Assembly (NCBI GenBank): GCA_002439875.1
Contig: DJQB01000009.1
Coordinates: 1-28,118, forward strand
Length of the DNA: 28,118 bases
Direction: 5' to 3'
DNA from: Bacteroidales bacterium UBA6397
GTDB taxonomy: Bacteria; Bacteroidota; Bacteroidia; Bacteroidales; UBA932
Made by a program: the position numbers and the translations under genes. Shown here piece by piece: positions 15,255-24,000 of the stretch (the stretch's first letter is position 1; each line of letters opens with the position of its first letter). Below the pieces are notes generated by a model. That model was given only the letters and a program-made list of their open reading frames with translations, searched no databases and was not told the origin of the DNA.

Positions 15255-15908
15255 ATGAGAACAATCATGAGAATATTCATTGCCGCCGCAGTGGCGCTTC
15301 TTGCGCTGTCGGAGGCCGCATCCGCAAAAAGCAAGACGTTGGATGCTTTTGTCAGCAAGGTCTCCGCCTCGCTGGTTTCGTTTGACTATTCATTTACAAT
15401 GCCGACCAGAAAGGCGAGGATGACCGGTAAAGGGAGCGTGAAGGTTCAGTGGCCTTCTTTCCTTGTGTACGGGAACGGACTTGAGATATGGTGCGACGGA
15501 AATACTCGTTGGACAATTGACCGGGTCTCCGATGAGGCACTGATCGAGTCAGTTGACGATTCTTACGATAGCTATGCCACCAATCCTGCGCTTATGATTG
15601 CCTCGATTGACAACGCTTTCCGTGAAGACTCTTTCGGAGTCTCGAAGTTCGGAGGAAAGACCGCCGAGGTTTCCGACCTCTCTCCGGTTCATAAAGGAAA
15701 AGGCTCGATGGACATCGCCGGACTCAAGCTGTTCTTCAAGAGCGGAACTACGACTTTGGTCGGCGCGCAGGTCACGTTGAATGACGGTTCCGTGTCGGAT
15801 TTCACGATAACTAATCTGAAATTCGAAGAGCCAGGAAAATCAAAAGAGTCTTTCCGGTTCGACGAAAAGACTCTTGATTCATCTTATGTGATAACCGACT
15901 TGCGTTAG
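15255..15908 (+). CDS. LolA-like outer membrane lipoprotein carrier
   Basis: A 217-aa periplasmic protein of the LolA type, which ferries lipoproteins from the inner to the outer membrane. I choose ATG 15255 because it gives a standard signal peptide, MRTIMRIFIAAAVALLALSEAASA with cleavage after residue 24; the frame extends to an ATG at 15228. The mature part has the LolA pattern: an N-terminal helix (LDAFVSKVSASLVSFDYSFTM), a strand set with GKGSVKVQWPSFLVYGNGLEIWCDGNTRWTID, and a C-terminal NDGSVSDFTITNLKF strand pair. A LolA-like gene just after ftsK is a common arrangement in Bacteroidetes. Its TAG stop overlaps the convergent FISUMP stop by 3 nt. Confidence 0.85.
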   Translation: MRTIMRIFIAAAVALLALSEAASAKSKTLDAFVSKVSASLVSFDYSFTMPTRKARMTGKGSVKVQWPSFLVYGNGLEIWCDGNTRWTIDRVSDEALIESVDDSYDSYATNPALMIASIDNAFREDSFGVSKFGGKTAEVSDLSPVHKGKGSMDIAGLKLFFKSGTTTLVGAQVTLNDGSVSDFTITNLKFEEPGKSKESFRFDEKTLDSSYVITDLR

Positions 15909-16924
15909 TCCTTCACGCATCTTACAGATGCTCTGAATGAGTTCCTGTCTCCGCGGCCGATGAGAATGTCGTTCTGTTCCACGTAGATGTACCGGTAGAA
16001 CGCCATGTCGCCATTTACCTGATCGGCGGTCCAGAAAGCGGCATAACTGTTGACTCCAGTGAATTTGCTTGAGTTTCCTGAATCTATGGAGTAGCCTACA
16101 GGAAGCGCCGAAAATCCGGTCTCATTAGTGATTTTGACCTGTGGCCAGTACTCCCACATTCTGGTCCCCAAGAATTTGGCGTCAGCCATCAATCCTCCTG
16201 CCACGCCTCTGAAGTTCTCCCCGGCTGTGAACGCTGTACCTTTTGGGGCGAGAGCGTTCGCCATGGATGTGAACTCTGCGTCCGACGGCAGGTGCCATCC
16301 ATCCGGGCAGGCGGAGACAGCTTCTGTCCAGGTGTAGAGACGGCCGAAAATCGCGTCCATCGCTTCGCTTTCCTCGTAGGAGACTCCAGTGCCTGAATAA
16401 TAGAGGTTGTTCTTCATCCATGTCTTGCCGTTGAATGTGGTCGTGTAATATGAGCCTCCGTCCCTTTCGTCTGTGACGGTCTGGTCGAGCCTAGTGTAAG
16501 CTCCGGTGATTGTGGAGTCAAGAGCCGGGTCCACGACGCTGAACGATGCTGAGTTGGATGTCGTGTAGTAGTCTGTGGCGAAAGCCACGCAGCCGACTGA
16601 GAATGTTCCGACTTTCGAAGGCGTGGTGAACCGGTAGGTTCCGTCTCCCTTGGTGTCGGCTTCCGTCTTGGTGGTGTCCTTGGCGGAATCCCATGATGTA
16701 GTCCAATAGAATCCTACATTCTCGGCGGACCCTGTGCCGGGATTGGTTACTCCGGACGGAGTCAAACTGTACTCCTCGCCTTTGAGAACGTAGGTGGGCA
16801 TTGAGAACGTCAGCGATCCATTGAGATACTCTTTTGTGGAACTGCTCTCGCTGTTTTTCTTGCAGGATGGGAGGGCGATCAGAGCCGCTGACAATCCTGT
16901 CAGGATAATGTTCTTTATTTTCAT
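15905..16924 (-). CDS. FISUMP-domain lipoprotein
   Basis: A 339-aa predicted surface lipoprotein. The start ATG 16924 gives MKIKNIILTGLSAALIALPSC, a signal with lipobox LPSC and lipidated C21. Residues about 35-155 form a beta-rich, Ig-like region (SLTFSMPTYVLKGEEYSLTPSG, TYRFTTPSKVGTFSVGCVAFA). The C-terminal half is the Fibrobacter succinogenes major paralogous (FISUMP) domain: FNGKTWMKNNLYY, GRLYTWTEAVSACPDGWHLPSDAEF, GFSALPVGY, AAFWTADQ and ASVRCVKD. Such proteins are abundant in Bacteroidetes and thought to be outer-membrane or secreted adhesion-like proteins, with unproven function. It is a single gene, convergent with the LolA-like gene and divergent from apbE. As a lipoprotein it would depend on the neighbouring lolA- and lspA-type functions. 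Confidence 0.85.
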   Translation of the reverse strand: MKIKNIILTGLSAALIALPSCKKNSESSSTKEYLNGSLTFSMPTYVLKGEEYSLTPSGVTNPGTGSAENVGFYWTTSWDSAKDTTKTEADTKGDGTYRFTTPSKVGTFSVGCVAFATDYYTTSNSASFSVVDPALDSTITGAYTRLDQTVTDERDGGSYYTTTFNGKTWMKNNLYYSGTGVSYEESEAMDAIFGRLYTWTEAVSACPDGWHLPSDAEFTSMANALAPKGTAFTAGENFRGVAGGLMADAKFLGTRMWEYWPQVKITNETGFSALPVGYSIDSGNSSKFTGVNSYAAFWTADQVNGDMAFYRYIYVEQNDILIGRGDRNSFRASVRCVKD

Positions 16925-17038
16925 TTCGTGCAATTGAAAGTGCAAATATCGCATAAAAAACGCAAAAACAGTAGCTCTTAAGCAAAAACTAGTCCAATGA
17001 TGTCTGATAATCGGATCTAAATGCCTATTATTGCACAA

Positions 17039-18067
17039 ATGAAGATGATTGTAAGAATATTCTGGAGTCTCTTCCTATGCTCCGTTGTCTTGCCGGTCAT
17101 GACCTCATGTGGCCGGAAGGCAGTCTATCATGAATTGTCAGGCTATGCCCAAGGAGGAGCGTATTCGGTGAAGTTCAAATATGGTGGCAGCATTGATGTC
17201 GGTGAGATAGGAAATGCGGTAGACTCTATCCTGACATTGGTGGACACAACATTGTCAGGCTACAACAAGGGTTCTCAGCTCAGCCGGTACAATTCCGGCG
17301 CGCATATGGTTCCGAACGGAATGTTCCAGGAGATATTCCAACTCTCGAAAAGACTTTATGATGAGACCGGGGGCGCGTTGGACATGGCGTCGGGTCCGCT
17401 CTACGATGCGTGGGGATTCGGTTTCACCAGAGATTCCCTGCCTTCCGCAGCCGTTGTCGACAGTCTCAAGGCAATCTGCGGGATGGACAAACTGGATTGG
17501 AATATGACCCCGTTGGTGCCAGGAATATTTCCGAAGCTGAATTTCAACGCCATAGCTCAGGGCTATACATGCGACAAAATAGCCGGATACCTTCATACGC
17601 TTGGAGTCAAGGACATGTTGGTGAACATCGGTGAGATATATTGCGAGGGCGTGAACTCGTCAGGAAAACCGTGGACGATCGGGGTGGATGTGCCTGTGGA
17701 CGGGAACATGGAACTTGGTGGTCAGGGTTTTGCCGGGATATGGCAAGGGAACGGAAATGGCCGCGGGATTGTGACTTCCGGCAATTACCGCAAGTTCTAT
17801 GTCAAGAACGGCCGAAAATATTCCCACACGGTTGATCCCCGCACCGGCTACCCCGTCACACATAATCTGCTCAGCGCCACGATTGTCGCTCCCGACGCGA
17901 CTTTGGCCGATGCCTATGCAACTTATTGCATGGTCATCGGGTTGGATGAAGCTAAACGTTTTATCGAGTCGATGGATGAGTTGGAGGGCTTTCTGGTCTA
18001 TGATGAGGGTGGTTCCATGTCGGAATGGGTGTCTTCTGGCTTCAATCTTGTAAGAGACAGCCGATAG
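17039..18067 (+). CDS. apbE: FAD:protein FMN transferase (ApbE), lipoprotein
   Basis: A 342-aa enzyme that attaches FMN from FAD covalently to a threonine of target flavoproteins such as NqrB, NqrC or RnfG. Start ATG 17039 gives the signal MKMIVRIFWSLFLCSVVLPVMTSC with a lipidated C24; ATG 17021 in the same frame is possible. Family motifs: ALDMASGPLYDAWGFG, LNFNAIAQGYTCDKIA, LVNIGEIYCEG, GIVTSGNYRKFY, YSHTVDPRTGYPV and ATLADAYATYCMVIG, the last holding the Mg2+/FAD-binding aspartates. It faces the periplasm. No target flavoprotein gene is in the window; its substrates are presumably Nqr/Rnf subunits encoded elsewhere. An unrelated small lipoprotein follows 12 nt downstream and is probably co-transcribed. 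Confidence 0.92.
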   Translation: MKMIVRIFWSLFLCSVVLPVMTSCGRKAVYHELSGYAQGGAYSVKFKYGGSIDVGEIGNAVDSILTLVDTTLSGYNKGSQLSRYNSGAHMVPNGMFQEIFQLSKRLYDETGGALDMASGPLYDAWGFGFTRDSLPSAAVVDSLKAICGMDKLDWNMTPLVPGIFPKLNFNAIAQGYTCDKIAGYLHTLGVKDMLVNIGEIYCEGVNSSGKPWTIGVDVPVDGNMELGGQGFAGIWQGNGNGRGIVTSGNYRKFYVKNGRKYSHTVDPRTGYPVTHNLLSATIVAPDATLADAYATYCMVIGLDEAKRFIESMDELEGFLVYDEGGSMSEWVSSGFNLVRDSR

Positions 18068-18079
18068 ATTTTTTGCGGA

Positions 18080-18487
18080 ATGACAAGACAGGTTATAGAC
18101 ACTTCGTTTGTTCTGGCGACGGTCTTCACAATGATCGCCGGCTGCAGCACTATCAGCCGTACGGAGAAACAGTTGGCAAAAGTTGATTCCTATGATTCTC
18201 CGGATATCCCGGCAATAGGGAACATGCCGCCGTCAAGGCCGAGGCAGACAGGGTTGGCATATTCTCCGAACACCTTGATTATCTATTATGACGAAAGCGT
18301 CGGCAGCGGGCCGCTCAAGAAGGCTGCCGCGAAGTACAGGGCTGACATCGTCTATGACTACAGCATCATCGACGCGCTGACAATCCGCATTCCTGATGGC
18401 AGGACTTTGGAGGAAGCGGCCAAGTACTTCAGGAAGGTAAAAGGGGTTATAGAGGTCTCAAAGAATGCTAATTGCCTCATTGACTGA
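18080..18487 (+). CDS. Lipoprotein with peptidase-inhibitor-I9-like domain
   Basis: A 135-aa protein with an N-terminal lipoprotein signal ending TMIAGCST (lipidated C22), a low-complexity spacer with PPSRPRQTG, and a C-terminal domain of about 70 residues (from NTLIIYYDESVGSGPLKKAA to KGVIEVSKNANCLID). The domain has the beta-alpha-beta-beta-alpha-beta order and the ending EAAKYFRKVKGVIEVSKN typical of subtilisin propeptides and I9 inhibitors. No protease is fused or adjacent, so a free periplasmic inhibitor, folding aid or decayed propeptide are all possible; this is inference from pattern. It lies 12 nt after apbE. The last 30 nt overlap the 3' end of truB on the other strand. Confidence 0.6.
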   Translation: MTRQVIDTSFVLATVFTMIAGCSTISRTEKQLAKVDSYDSPDIPAIGNMPPSRPRQTGLAYSPNTLIIYYDESVGSGPLKKAAAKYRADIVYDYSIIDALTIRIPDGRTLEEAAKYFRKVKGVIEVSKNANCLID

Positions 18488-19393
18488 TAGACAGTTCTCA
18501 ACCGTGAACCCACCGGACTTGGTGCGCTCCAACGAGTTGAGGTGTGCGCCCGAACCGAGCGATTCTCCGAGGTCTCTGGCCAAAGCTCTGATGTAAGTTC
18601 CCTTGCTGCATCTGACGTGGATCACCGCCAGCGGAAGTCGTAGTCCGGAAGTGTCAACGACATTAATGCGAGGATTTGGCTTCAACTCATCGTCCAGCGT
18701 TTCTGGTCTGTTTTCCTTGCCATCCGGAAAGAACGAGACCAGTTCCATCCGGGAGATGTTGATGGCCTGTTTGTTGAGTGTCTCGGCCACAGTATGGTCG
18801 AAATCAGTCATCACGTCCGTATTCTCCTTGTTAGCCTTGAGGTATTGTTTTCTGGCCAGTTCGTAGGCCCGTACCCCATCGACGGACTTGGCTGAGAACA
18901 GAGGGGCGATCTGTTCTTGGTCTCCAAGGAACCGGGGCAGAATGTCCCTGATGGATCGTTCACTGACACCCTCGACGGAATATTTCTGGTCAATGGCTTT
19001 CTCAAGATCGTAGGAGGGGGTGGTGGCACCGAACGAGATGCCGGCGAGATATTCCTTACCCTCTTTCTGAAGGGTCTCAGCCAGCTTCGTGGCTTTGCCG
19101 ATGCAGACGAGCAGCACGCCGGTGGCGAGAGGATCAAGGGTGCCGGCATGACCGACCTTCAGGTTCTTCTTGTGAAAGTGTCTGCATGCCGCCCATTTGA
19201 CTATTCTGATCACGTCGGCTGAGGTCCATCTGTAAGGTTTGTCAATGGGTATGATGATCCCTTCCGGGTAATCCTCGATGCTCTCCGAGAGTCTGGAATC
19301 ACCTGAAAGAAAAATCTTGTCCGCTATTAACACTTTTGAATCCAATTTATTAGTGTATTGGGATTTTCTCGATGCGACGCTCGTGTCTGCCAC
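18458..19393 (-). CDS. truB: tRNA pseudouridine(55) synthase TruB
   Basis: A 311-aa enzyme that makes pseudouridine 55 in the T-loop of tRNAs. Catalytic motif VGHAGTLDPLATGVLLV with D87; also LAETLQKEGKEYLAGISFG, QIAPLFSAKSVDGVRAYELAR and HVRCSKGTYIRALARDLGESLGSGAHL. It is longer than usual Bacteroidetes TruB: about 45 extra residues precede PIDKPYRWTSADVI, and an insertion (about 190-245, with FFPDGKENRPETLDDELKPNPRINVVD) sits before the GTYIRAL block. The ATG at 19393 overlaps the rpiB 3' end by 44 nt; in-frame TTG or GTG codons near 19345 and 19333 would reduce that. It is the last gene of cvpA-tsaB-rpiB-truB, and its 3' end overlaps the convergent lipoprotein gene by 30 nt. Confidence 0.93.
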   Translation of the reverse strand: MADTSVASRKSQYTNKLDSKVLIADKIFLSGDSRLSESIEDYPEGIIIPIDKPYRWTSADVIRIVKWAACRHFHKKNLKVGHAGTLDPLATGVLLVCIGKATKLAETLQKEGKEYLAGISFGATTPSYDLEKAIDQKYSVEGVSERSIRDILPRFLGDQEQIAPLFSAKSVDGVRAYELARKQYLKANKENTDVMTDFDHTVAETLNKQAINISRMELVSFFPDGKENRPETLDDELKPNPRINVVDTSGLRLPLAVIHVRCSKGTYIRALARDLGESLGSGAHLNSLERTKSGGFTVENCLSVNEAISIL

Positions 19394-19781
19394 CTTCGAA
19401 CTCGGTCTCCAACCACTTGTTGACGATTGACGTGACCATATGGTAGGAGATGAAGCGTGCCGGCATCACTATCACGTTAGCCTTGTTGTGCGCCTTCGCC
19501 AGACGTGCGATCTCAGTGCTCCAGCAAAGGGCGGCGCGGACTTTCTGATGCTTGTTCAAAGTGATGGCCATACCGTTTCCTGTGCCGCAGAACGCCACCC
19601 CAAGTTCCACCTCTCCGTTGTCGATGGCAGTGCCGAGTGGATGAGCGAAGTCAGAGTAGTCGCAGCTTTCCGCTGAATGTGTCCCATAATCAATGACCTC
19701 GTAACCCTTTTTCTTGAGCAGTTCCGCGATCTTTCCTTTGTACTCGAATCCAGCGTGGTCGCTGGCAACACCGATTTTCAT
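19350..19781 (-). CDS. rpiB: Ribose-5-phosphate isomerase B
   Basis: A 143-aa RpiB/LacAB-type isomerase interconverting ribose 5-phosphate and ribulose 5-phosphate in the pentose phosphate pathway. Visible motifs: GVASDHAG (D8, H9, phosphate/substrate contacts), DYSDFAHP, the catalytic loop FCGTGNGM with C65, AHNKANVIVMPAR and the C-terminal GGRHERRI. The full family length is present. It lies 13 nt downstream of tsaB, and its 3' end is overlapped by the truB start. Confidence 0.95.
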   Translation of the reverse strand: MKIGVASDHAGFEYKGKIAELLKKKGYEVIDYGTHSAESCDYSDFAHPLGTAIDNGEVELGVAFCGTGNGMAITLNKHQKVRAALCWSTEIARLAKAHNKANVIVMPARFISYHMVTSIVNKWLETEFEGGRHERRIEKIPIH

Positions 19782-19794
19782 AATATTCGTGAAT

Positions 19795-20487
19795 TTAAAT
19801 TATTTTCTTCTTGCTTACGGTAGTGATGAACTCCTTGAGGTAGAACGGCTCGAAATAGGCGACATCCTCAAACCTCTTGGTGGTCAATGCCTCCAATGCC
19901 GGGCGCATCATCGAGGCTGCTTTGGGGCAGCATTGGATGAAGTGGGCGTTCTGGCTGGTTATTGTGTCCTTGCATTTGTCGGCACCGTCACCTATGAAAA
20001 GTACGGGACCTTCCTCAAGCTGGGTCTTGAACGAGCCGGAGTCTATTATCTGCGCCACGGTAGGGGAGACCTGCTTCCCGTCTGGCGTGAATATTCCAGT
20101 GTAAACCTCCATCCTTCGTGCGTCAATCATCGGAATGATGTAGCGGCAGCCCTCCGGGAGCATATTTCCGTCCAATGCCTGCCAGACGAGGGTGTCGAGC
20201 GTTCCTACGGAGATCATCGGGATTCCGGCTCCGAAGCAGAGACCTTTGGCGGTGGAGACTCCGACTCTTAGTCCTGTGTAGGAACCAGGACCCTTGCTGA
20301 CTGCAACGGCATCACAATCAGCGACTTTAAGTCCTTTTTCGGAGAGCATCCCGCTGACGAACAGAGCTGTCTTCGAGGCATGTGCCCTTGGTTCATCGCT
20401 AATCCTTTCACTGACAATCCTCCCATCCTCCGCAAGAGCTGTGGAACAAAGGGAAGTGGATGTCTCTATTAGAATGATTCTGTCCAT
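19795..20487 (-). CDS. tsaB: tRNA t6A37 biosynthesis protein TsaB
   Basis: A 230-aa inactive paralogue of TsaD that forms the TsaBD dimer needed for N6-threonylcarbamoyladenosine at position 37 of ANN-decoding tRNAs. ASKHA-fold hallmarks: LIETSTSLCSTAL at the N-terminus, HASKTALFVSGML (residues 36-48), and VAVSKGPGSYTGLRVGVSTAKGLCFGAGIP. It lacks the metal-binding histidine pair of TsaD, as expected. The start shares one base with the cvpA stop (TAATG), so the two are coupled. With truB in the same operon, two of four genes modify tRNA. Confidence 0.93.
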   Translation of the reverse strand: MDRIILIETSTSLCSTALAEDGRIVSERISDEPRAHASKTALFVSGMLSEKGLKVADCDAVAVSKGPGSYTGLRVGVSTAKGLCFGAGIPMISVGTLDTLVWQALDGNMLPEGCRYIIPMIDARRMEVYTGIFTPDGKQVSPTVAQIIDSGSFKTQLEEGPVLFIGDGADKCKDTITSQNAHFIQCCPKAASMMRPALEALTTKRFEDVAYFEPFYLKEFITTVSKKKII

Positions 20488-20981
20488 TATTTATTGAATA
20501 TCAATTCTTTCATATAAGGGAAAAAGCCATCAGCGAAACTCTTTATAGGAGAATAGAACAGAGATTTGCCGATGATTTCCGAGCAGTCTATCTCCAAAGC
20601 TGAAGTGACTGAGTCAAACAGCAGAATTACCAGGCCTACGACAAGAAGTACTTTCAAAAGTGCGAAGACCACACCGAGAAGTTTGTTTAGCCATCCTAGC
20701 ATGACGATTCTTATGATTCCTTCGACTAACCTGCCTAGCAGGGTCAGCACTAAGAAGACCACAATAAGGATGATGGTGAACGCTATCGCTTGTAGCACGG
20801 TGGGTGAGAAATCAATCACTGGTCTGATCCAATCGACCACAATGCTTGAAAAATGGAAAGACATCCATGCTCCGAGAATCAGTGCGATCAGAGCGGCGGC
20901 CTGGGCGATGAAGCCCTTTGTCAATCCACGGAATATGGCTGGCACACAACAGAGAAGGATTATGATGTCTATTACATTCAT
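20487..20981 (-). CDS. cvpA: CvpA family membrane protein
   Basis: A 164-aa integral membrane protein with four hydrophobic segments (about residues 3-20, 27-47, 60-85, 98-125) and the CvpA features IDIIILLCCVPAIFRGLTKGFI and IIRIVMLGWLNKLLGVVFALLK. CvpA proteins are linked with colicin V production and with envelope stress tolerance; the biochemical role is unknown. It is the first gene of the minus-strand operon, with its promoter inside the intergenic region shared with ileS and reaching into the ileS coding region. Confidence 0.88.
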   Translation of the reverse strand: MNVIDIIILLCCVPAIFRGLTKGFIAQAAALIALILGAWMSFHFSSIVVDWIRPVIDFSPTVLQAIAFTIILIVVFLVLTLLGRLVEGIIRIVMLGWLNKLLGVVFALLKVLLVVGLVILLFDSVTSALEIDCSEIIGKSLFYSPIKSFADGFFPYMKELIFNK

Positions 20982-20991
20982 CTACTACCTA

Positions 20992-21023
20992 TTTGATAAA
21001 AAACACGGAAATCACTATCTTTG
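20992..21023 (+). promoter_or_regulatory. Promoter of ileS
   Basis: TTTG (20992-20995), 20 bp, then TATCTTTG (21016-21023): full Bacteroidetes consensus. The start would be about 21030, giving a 55-nt leader with a weak CCGAA...TTCGG pairing. Confidence 0.7.
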
Positions 21024-21065
21024 CAGACTTGAAAGCATCCGAATAGGATAAGCGCTTTTCGGTTG

Positions 21066-21096
21066 CAAAAATAGAAAGAAAATTATGACATTCAAA
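21066..21096 (-). promoter_or_regulatory. Promoter of the cvpA operon, overlapping ileS
   Basis: On the minus strand TTTG (21096-21093), 19 bp, then TATTTTTG (21073-21066). The start would be about 21059, with a leader of some 78 nt to the cvpA ATG. The -33 box lies in the first codons of ileS. Confidence 0.5.
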
Positions 21097-24000
21097 GAGT
21101 ACAAAGGCCTTGATCTGGTTTCTGTCGGGAATGAGGTCCTCGACAGATGGAAAAAGAATCACGCGTTCGAGAAATCCCTTGAGGTCAGGGAGGGGGCACC
21201 TGAGTTCATATTCTTCGAGGGACCGCCTTCCGCCAACGGCAAGCCGGGAATTCATCACGTGATGGCGCGCTCCATCAAGGACGCGGTCTGCCGTTTCAAG
21301 ACACAGTCCGGCTACAAGGTGAACCGCCGCGCCGGATGGGACACTCACGGACTTCCTGTGGAGATCGGTGTTGAGAAGAAGCTTGGCATACATAAAGATG
21401 ACATCGGAACGAAGATTTCCGTTGAGGAGTATAACAAGACCTGCCGTAGCGAGGTGATGAAGTACACGGCTGAGTGGGTGAACATGACAGAGCGTGTCGG
21501 CTACTGGGTTGACATGAAAGATCCGTACATCACCTACGACAACCGCTACATCGAGACCTTGTGGTACCTTTTGAAGAAGATTTACGACAAGGGATTGCTC
21601 TACAAAGGGTACTCTATCCAGCCATATTCCCCGTCCGACGGCACCGGTTTGAGTTCTCACGAGCTCAACCAACCTGGCTGCTACAAGGATGTGACCGACA
21701 CGACGGCCACCGTGCAGTTCGAGGTCATCAAGGACGGAAAGTCGCAGCCGCTCTTCGGGACGGAGGCTTTCCCGGTTTATTTCCTCGCCTGGACCACGAC
21801 CCCATGGACGCTTCCTTCAAACACTGCGCTCTGCGTGGGACCTAAGTATGAATATGTCCGTGTCCTCTCATTTAATCCTTACACGGGCAAGGAAGCTATC
21901 TATGTGCTGGCCAAGGATTTGGTGAGCGTATGGTTCAATCCGAAGGCTGCCGACATCCCTTTGGAAAATTACAAGCCGGGCGACAAGCTTGTGCCTTTCA
22001 AGGTGCTTGATGGCTCGTTCAAGGGCGCTGACCTTGTCGGAATCCGCTACAAGCAGTTGATTCCTTGGTTCAAGCCGATTGAGGAGGGCGAGCCGTTCCG
22101 GGTGATCTCCGGGGACTATGTCACCACCGAAGACGGTACCGGAATCGTCCACATCGCTCCGACCTTCGGCGCCGATGACAAGAAGGTCGCCGCCAATTTC
22201 GGTGTGCCTGGAATGATGGTCCTGGACAAGGACGGAAAGCGTCAGGCCCAGGTGGATCACGACGGGCGCTTCTACCCGATCGAGGATCTTGATCCTGAAT
22301 ATGTCCGCACACACGTTGATCCTTCCTATAAGGAATATGCCGGCCGCTACGTGAAGAACGCTTTCGATGATTCTCTTCCGGCGGACGCCCCTACTCTTGA
22401 TGTCGATCTCTGCATGATGATGAAAGAGGACGGCAGGGTGTTCAGGATTCAGAAACAGACCCACAGCTATCCTCACAGCTGGAGAACCGACAAGCCTGTC
22501 CTTTACTATCCGCTTGATGCCTGGTTCATCAAGACCACAGCCGTGAAGGACGAGATGGTGGCTCTGAACAAGACCATCACATGGAAACCGGAATCGACCG
22601 GCACCGGACGTTTCGGCCAGTGGCTGGAGAACATTCAGGACTGGAATCTGAGCCGCAGCCGTTTCTGGGGCACTCCGCTCCCGATCTGGCGCACCGAGGA
22701 CGGCAAGGAGGAGATCTGCATCGGCACTGTCGCCCAGCTCTACGCTGAGATCGACAAGGCTGTCGAGGCTGGTTTGATGGCATCCAATCCATTAAGGGAC
22801 AAAGGTTTCGATCCTGAGGACATGAGCAAGGAGAATTACGGCAAGATTGATCTCCACAGGCCTTATGTCGATAACATATTCCTTGTCAGTCCTTCCGGTA
22901 AGAAGATGACCCGTGAGACGGATCTTATCGATGTTTGGTTCGATTCCGGTGCCATGCCTTATGCTCAGGAAGGGCTTCGTAATCTTGGCTCACCGAAGTT
23001 CGGCTGCACGGCTGACTTCATCGCTGAGGGTGTTGACCAGACAAGAGGCTGGTTCTACACTCTTCACGCCATCCACACTATGATCAGCGGAACCCCGGCC
23101 TACAAGACCGTGATTTCCAACGGCCTGGTTCTGGACAAGAACGGCAACAAGATGAGCAAGCGTCTTGGCAACGCTGTGGATCCGTTCGAGGAACTGGACA
23201 AGTACGGGGCTGACGCCCTGAGGTGGTACATGCTGACCAACGCCCAGCCTTGGGATAACCTCAAGTTCGATGAGGCCGGAGTCGATGAGGTCCGCAGAAA
23301 ATTTTTCGGGACGCTTTACAACACATATTCATTCTTTGCCCTCTACGCCAATGTTGATGGCTTTGACCCGAAGGCAGCTAAGGTTGGATATTCAAAGAGG
23401 CCGGAGATTGACCGTTGGATCATCTCGCTGCTCAACACCTTGAAAAAGAAGGTGGTTGCGGCTTATGAGGATTATGACATCACGACCGCGGGCCGTCTGA
23501 TCCAGGATTTTGTCTGTGACGATCTGAGCAATTGGTACGTCCGCCTGAACAGGAAACGTTTCTGGGGAGGAAAGATGGACGAGGACAAACTCGCGGCTTA
23601 CCAGACCCTTTACGAGGTGCTTGTGGATGTCGCTGTGCTTTCCGCTCCTATAGCTCCGTTCTACATGGACCGTCTCTATCTGGATCTTGTTCCGGATGGC
23701 TCGGAGTCGGTTCACTATGTGAATATGCCGTCTTGTGACGAGACGGTCATCGACACTGATCTTGAGGAGAGGATGAATCTGGCCCAGAAGGCTACTTCGA
23801 TGGTGCTTGCGCTTCGCCGCAAGGTCTCCATCAAGGTGCGTCAGCCGCTCCAGAAACTTATCATCCCGGTTATTTCCGCCAAGGTCCGTGAACAGTTGGA
23901 ACAGGTTAAGTCTATCATTCTGAATGAGGTGAATGTCAAGGAGGCTGAGTTTATCTCGGACACCACCGGCATCATCACCAAGAAGATCAAGCCGAATTTC

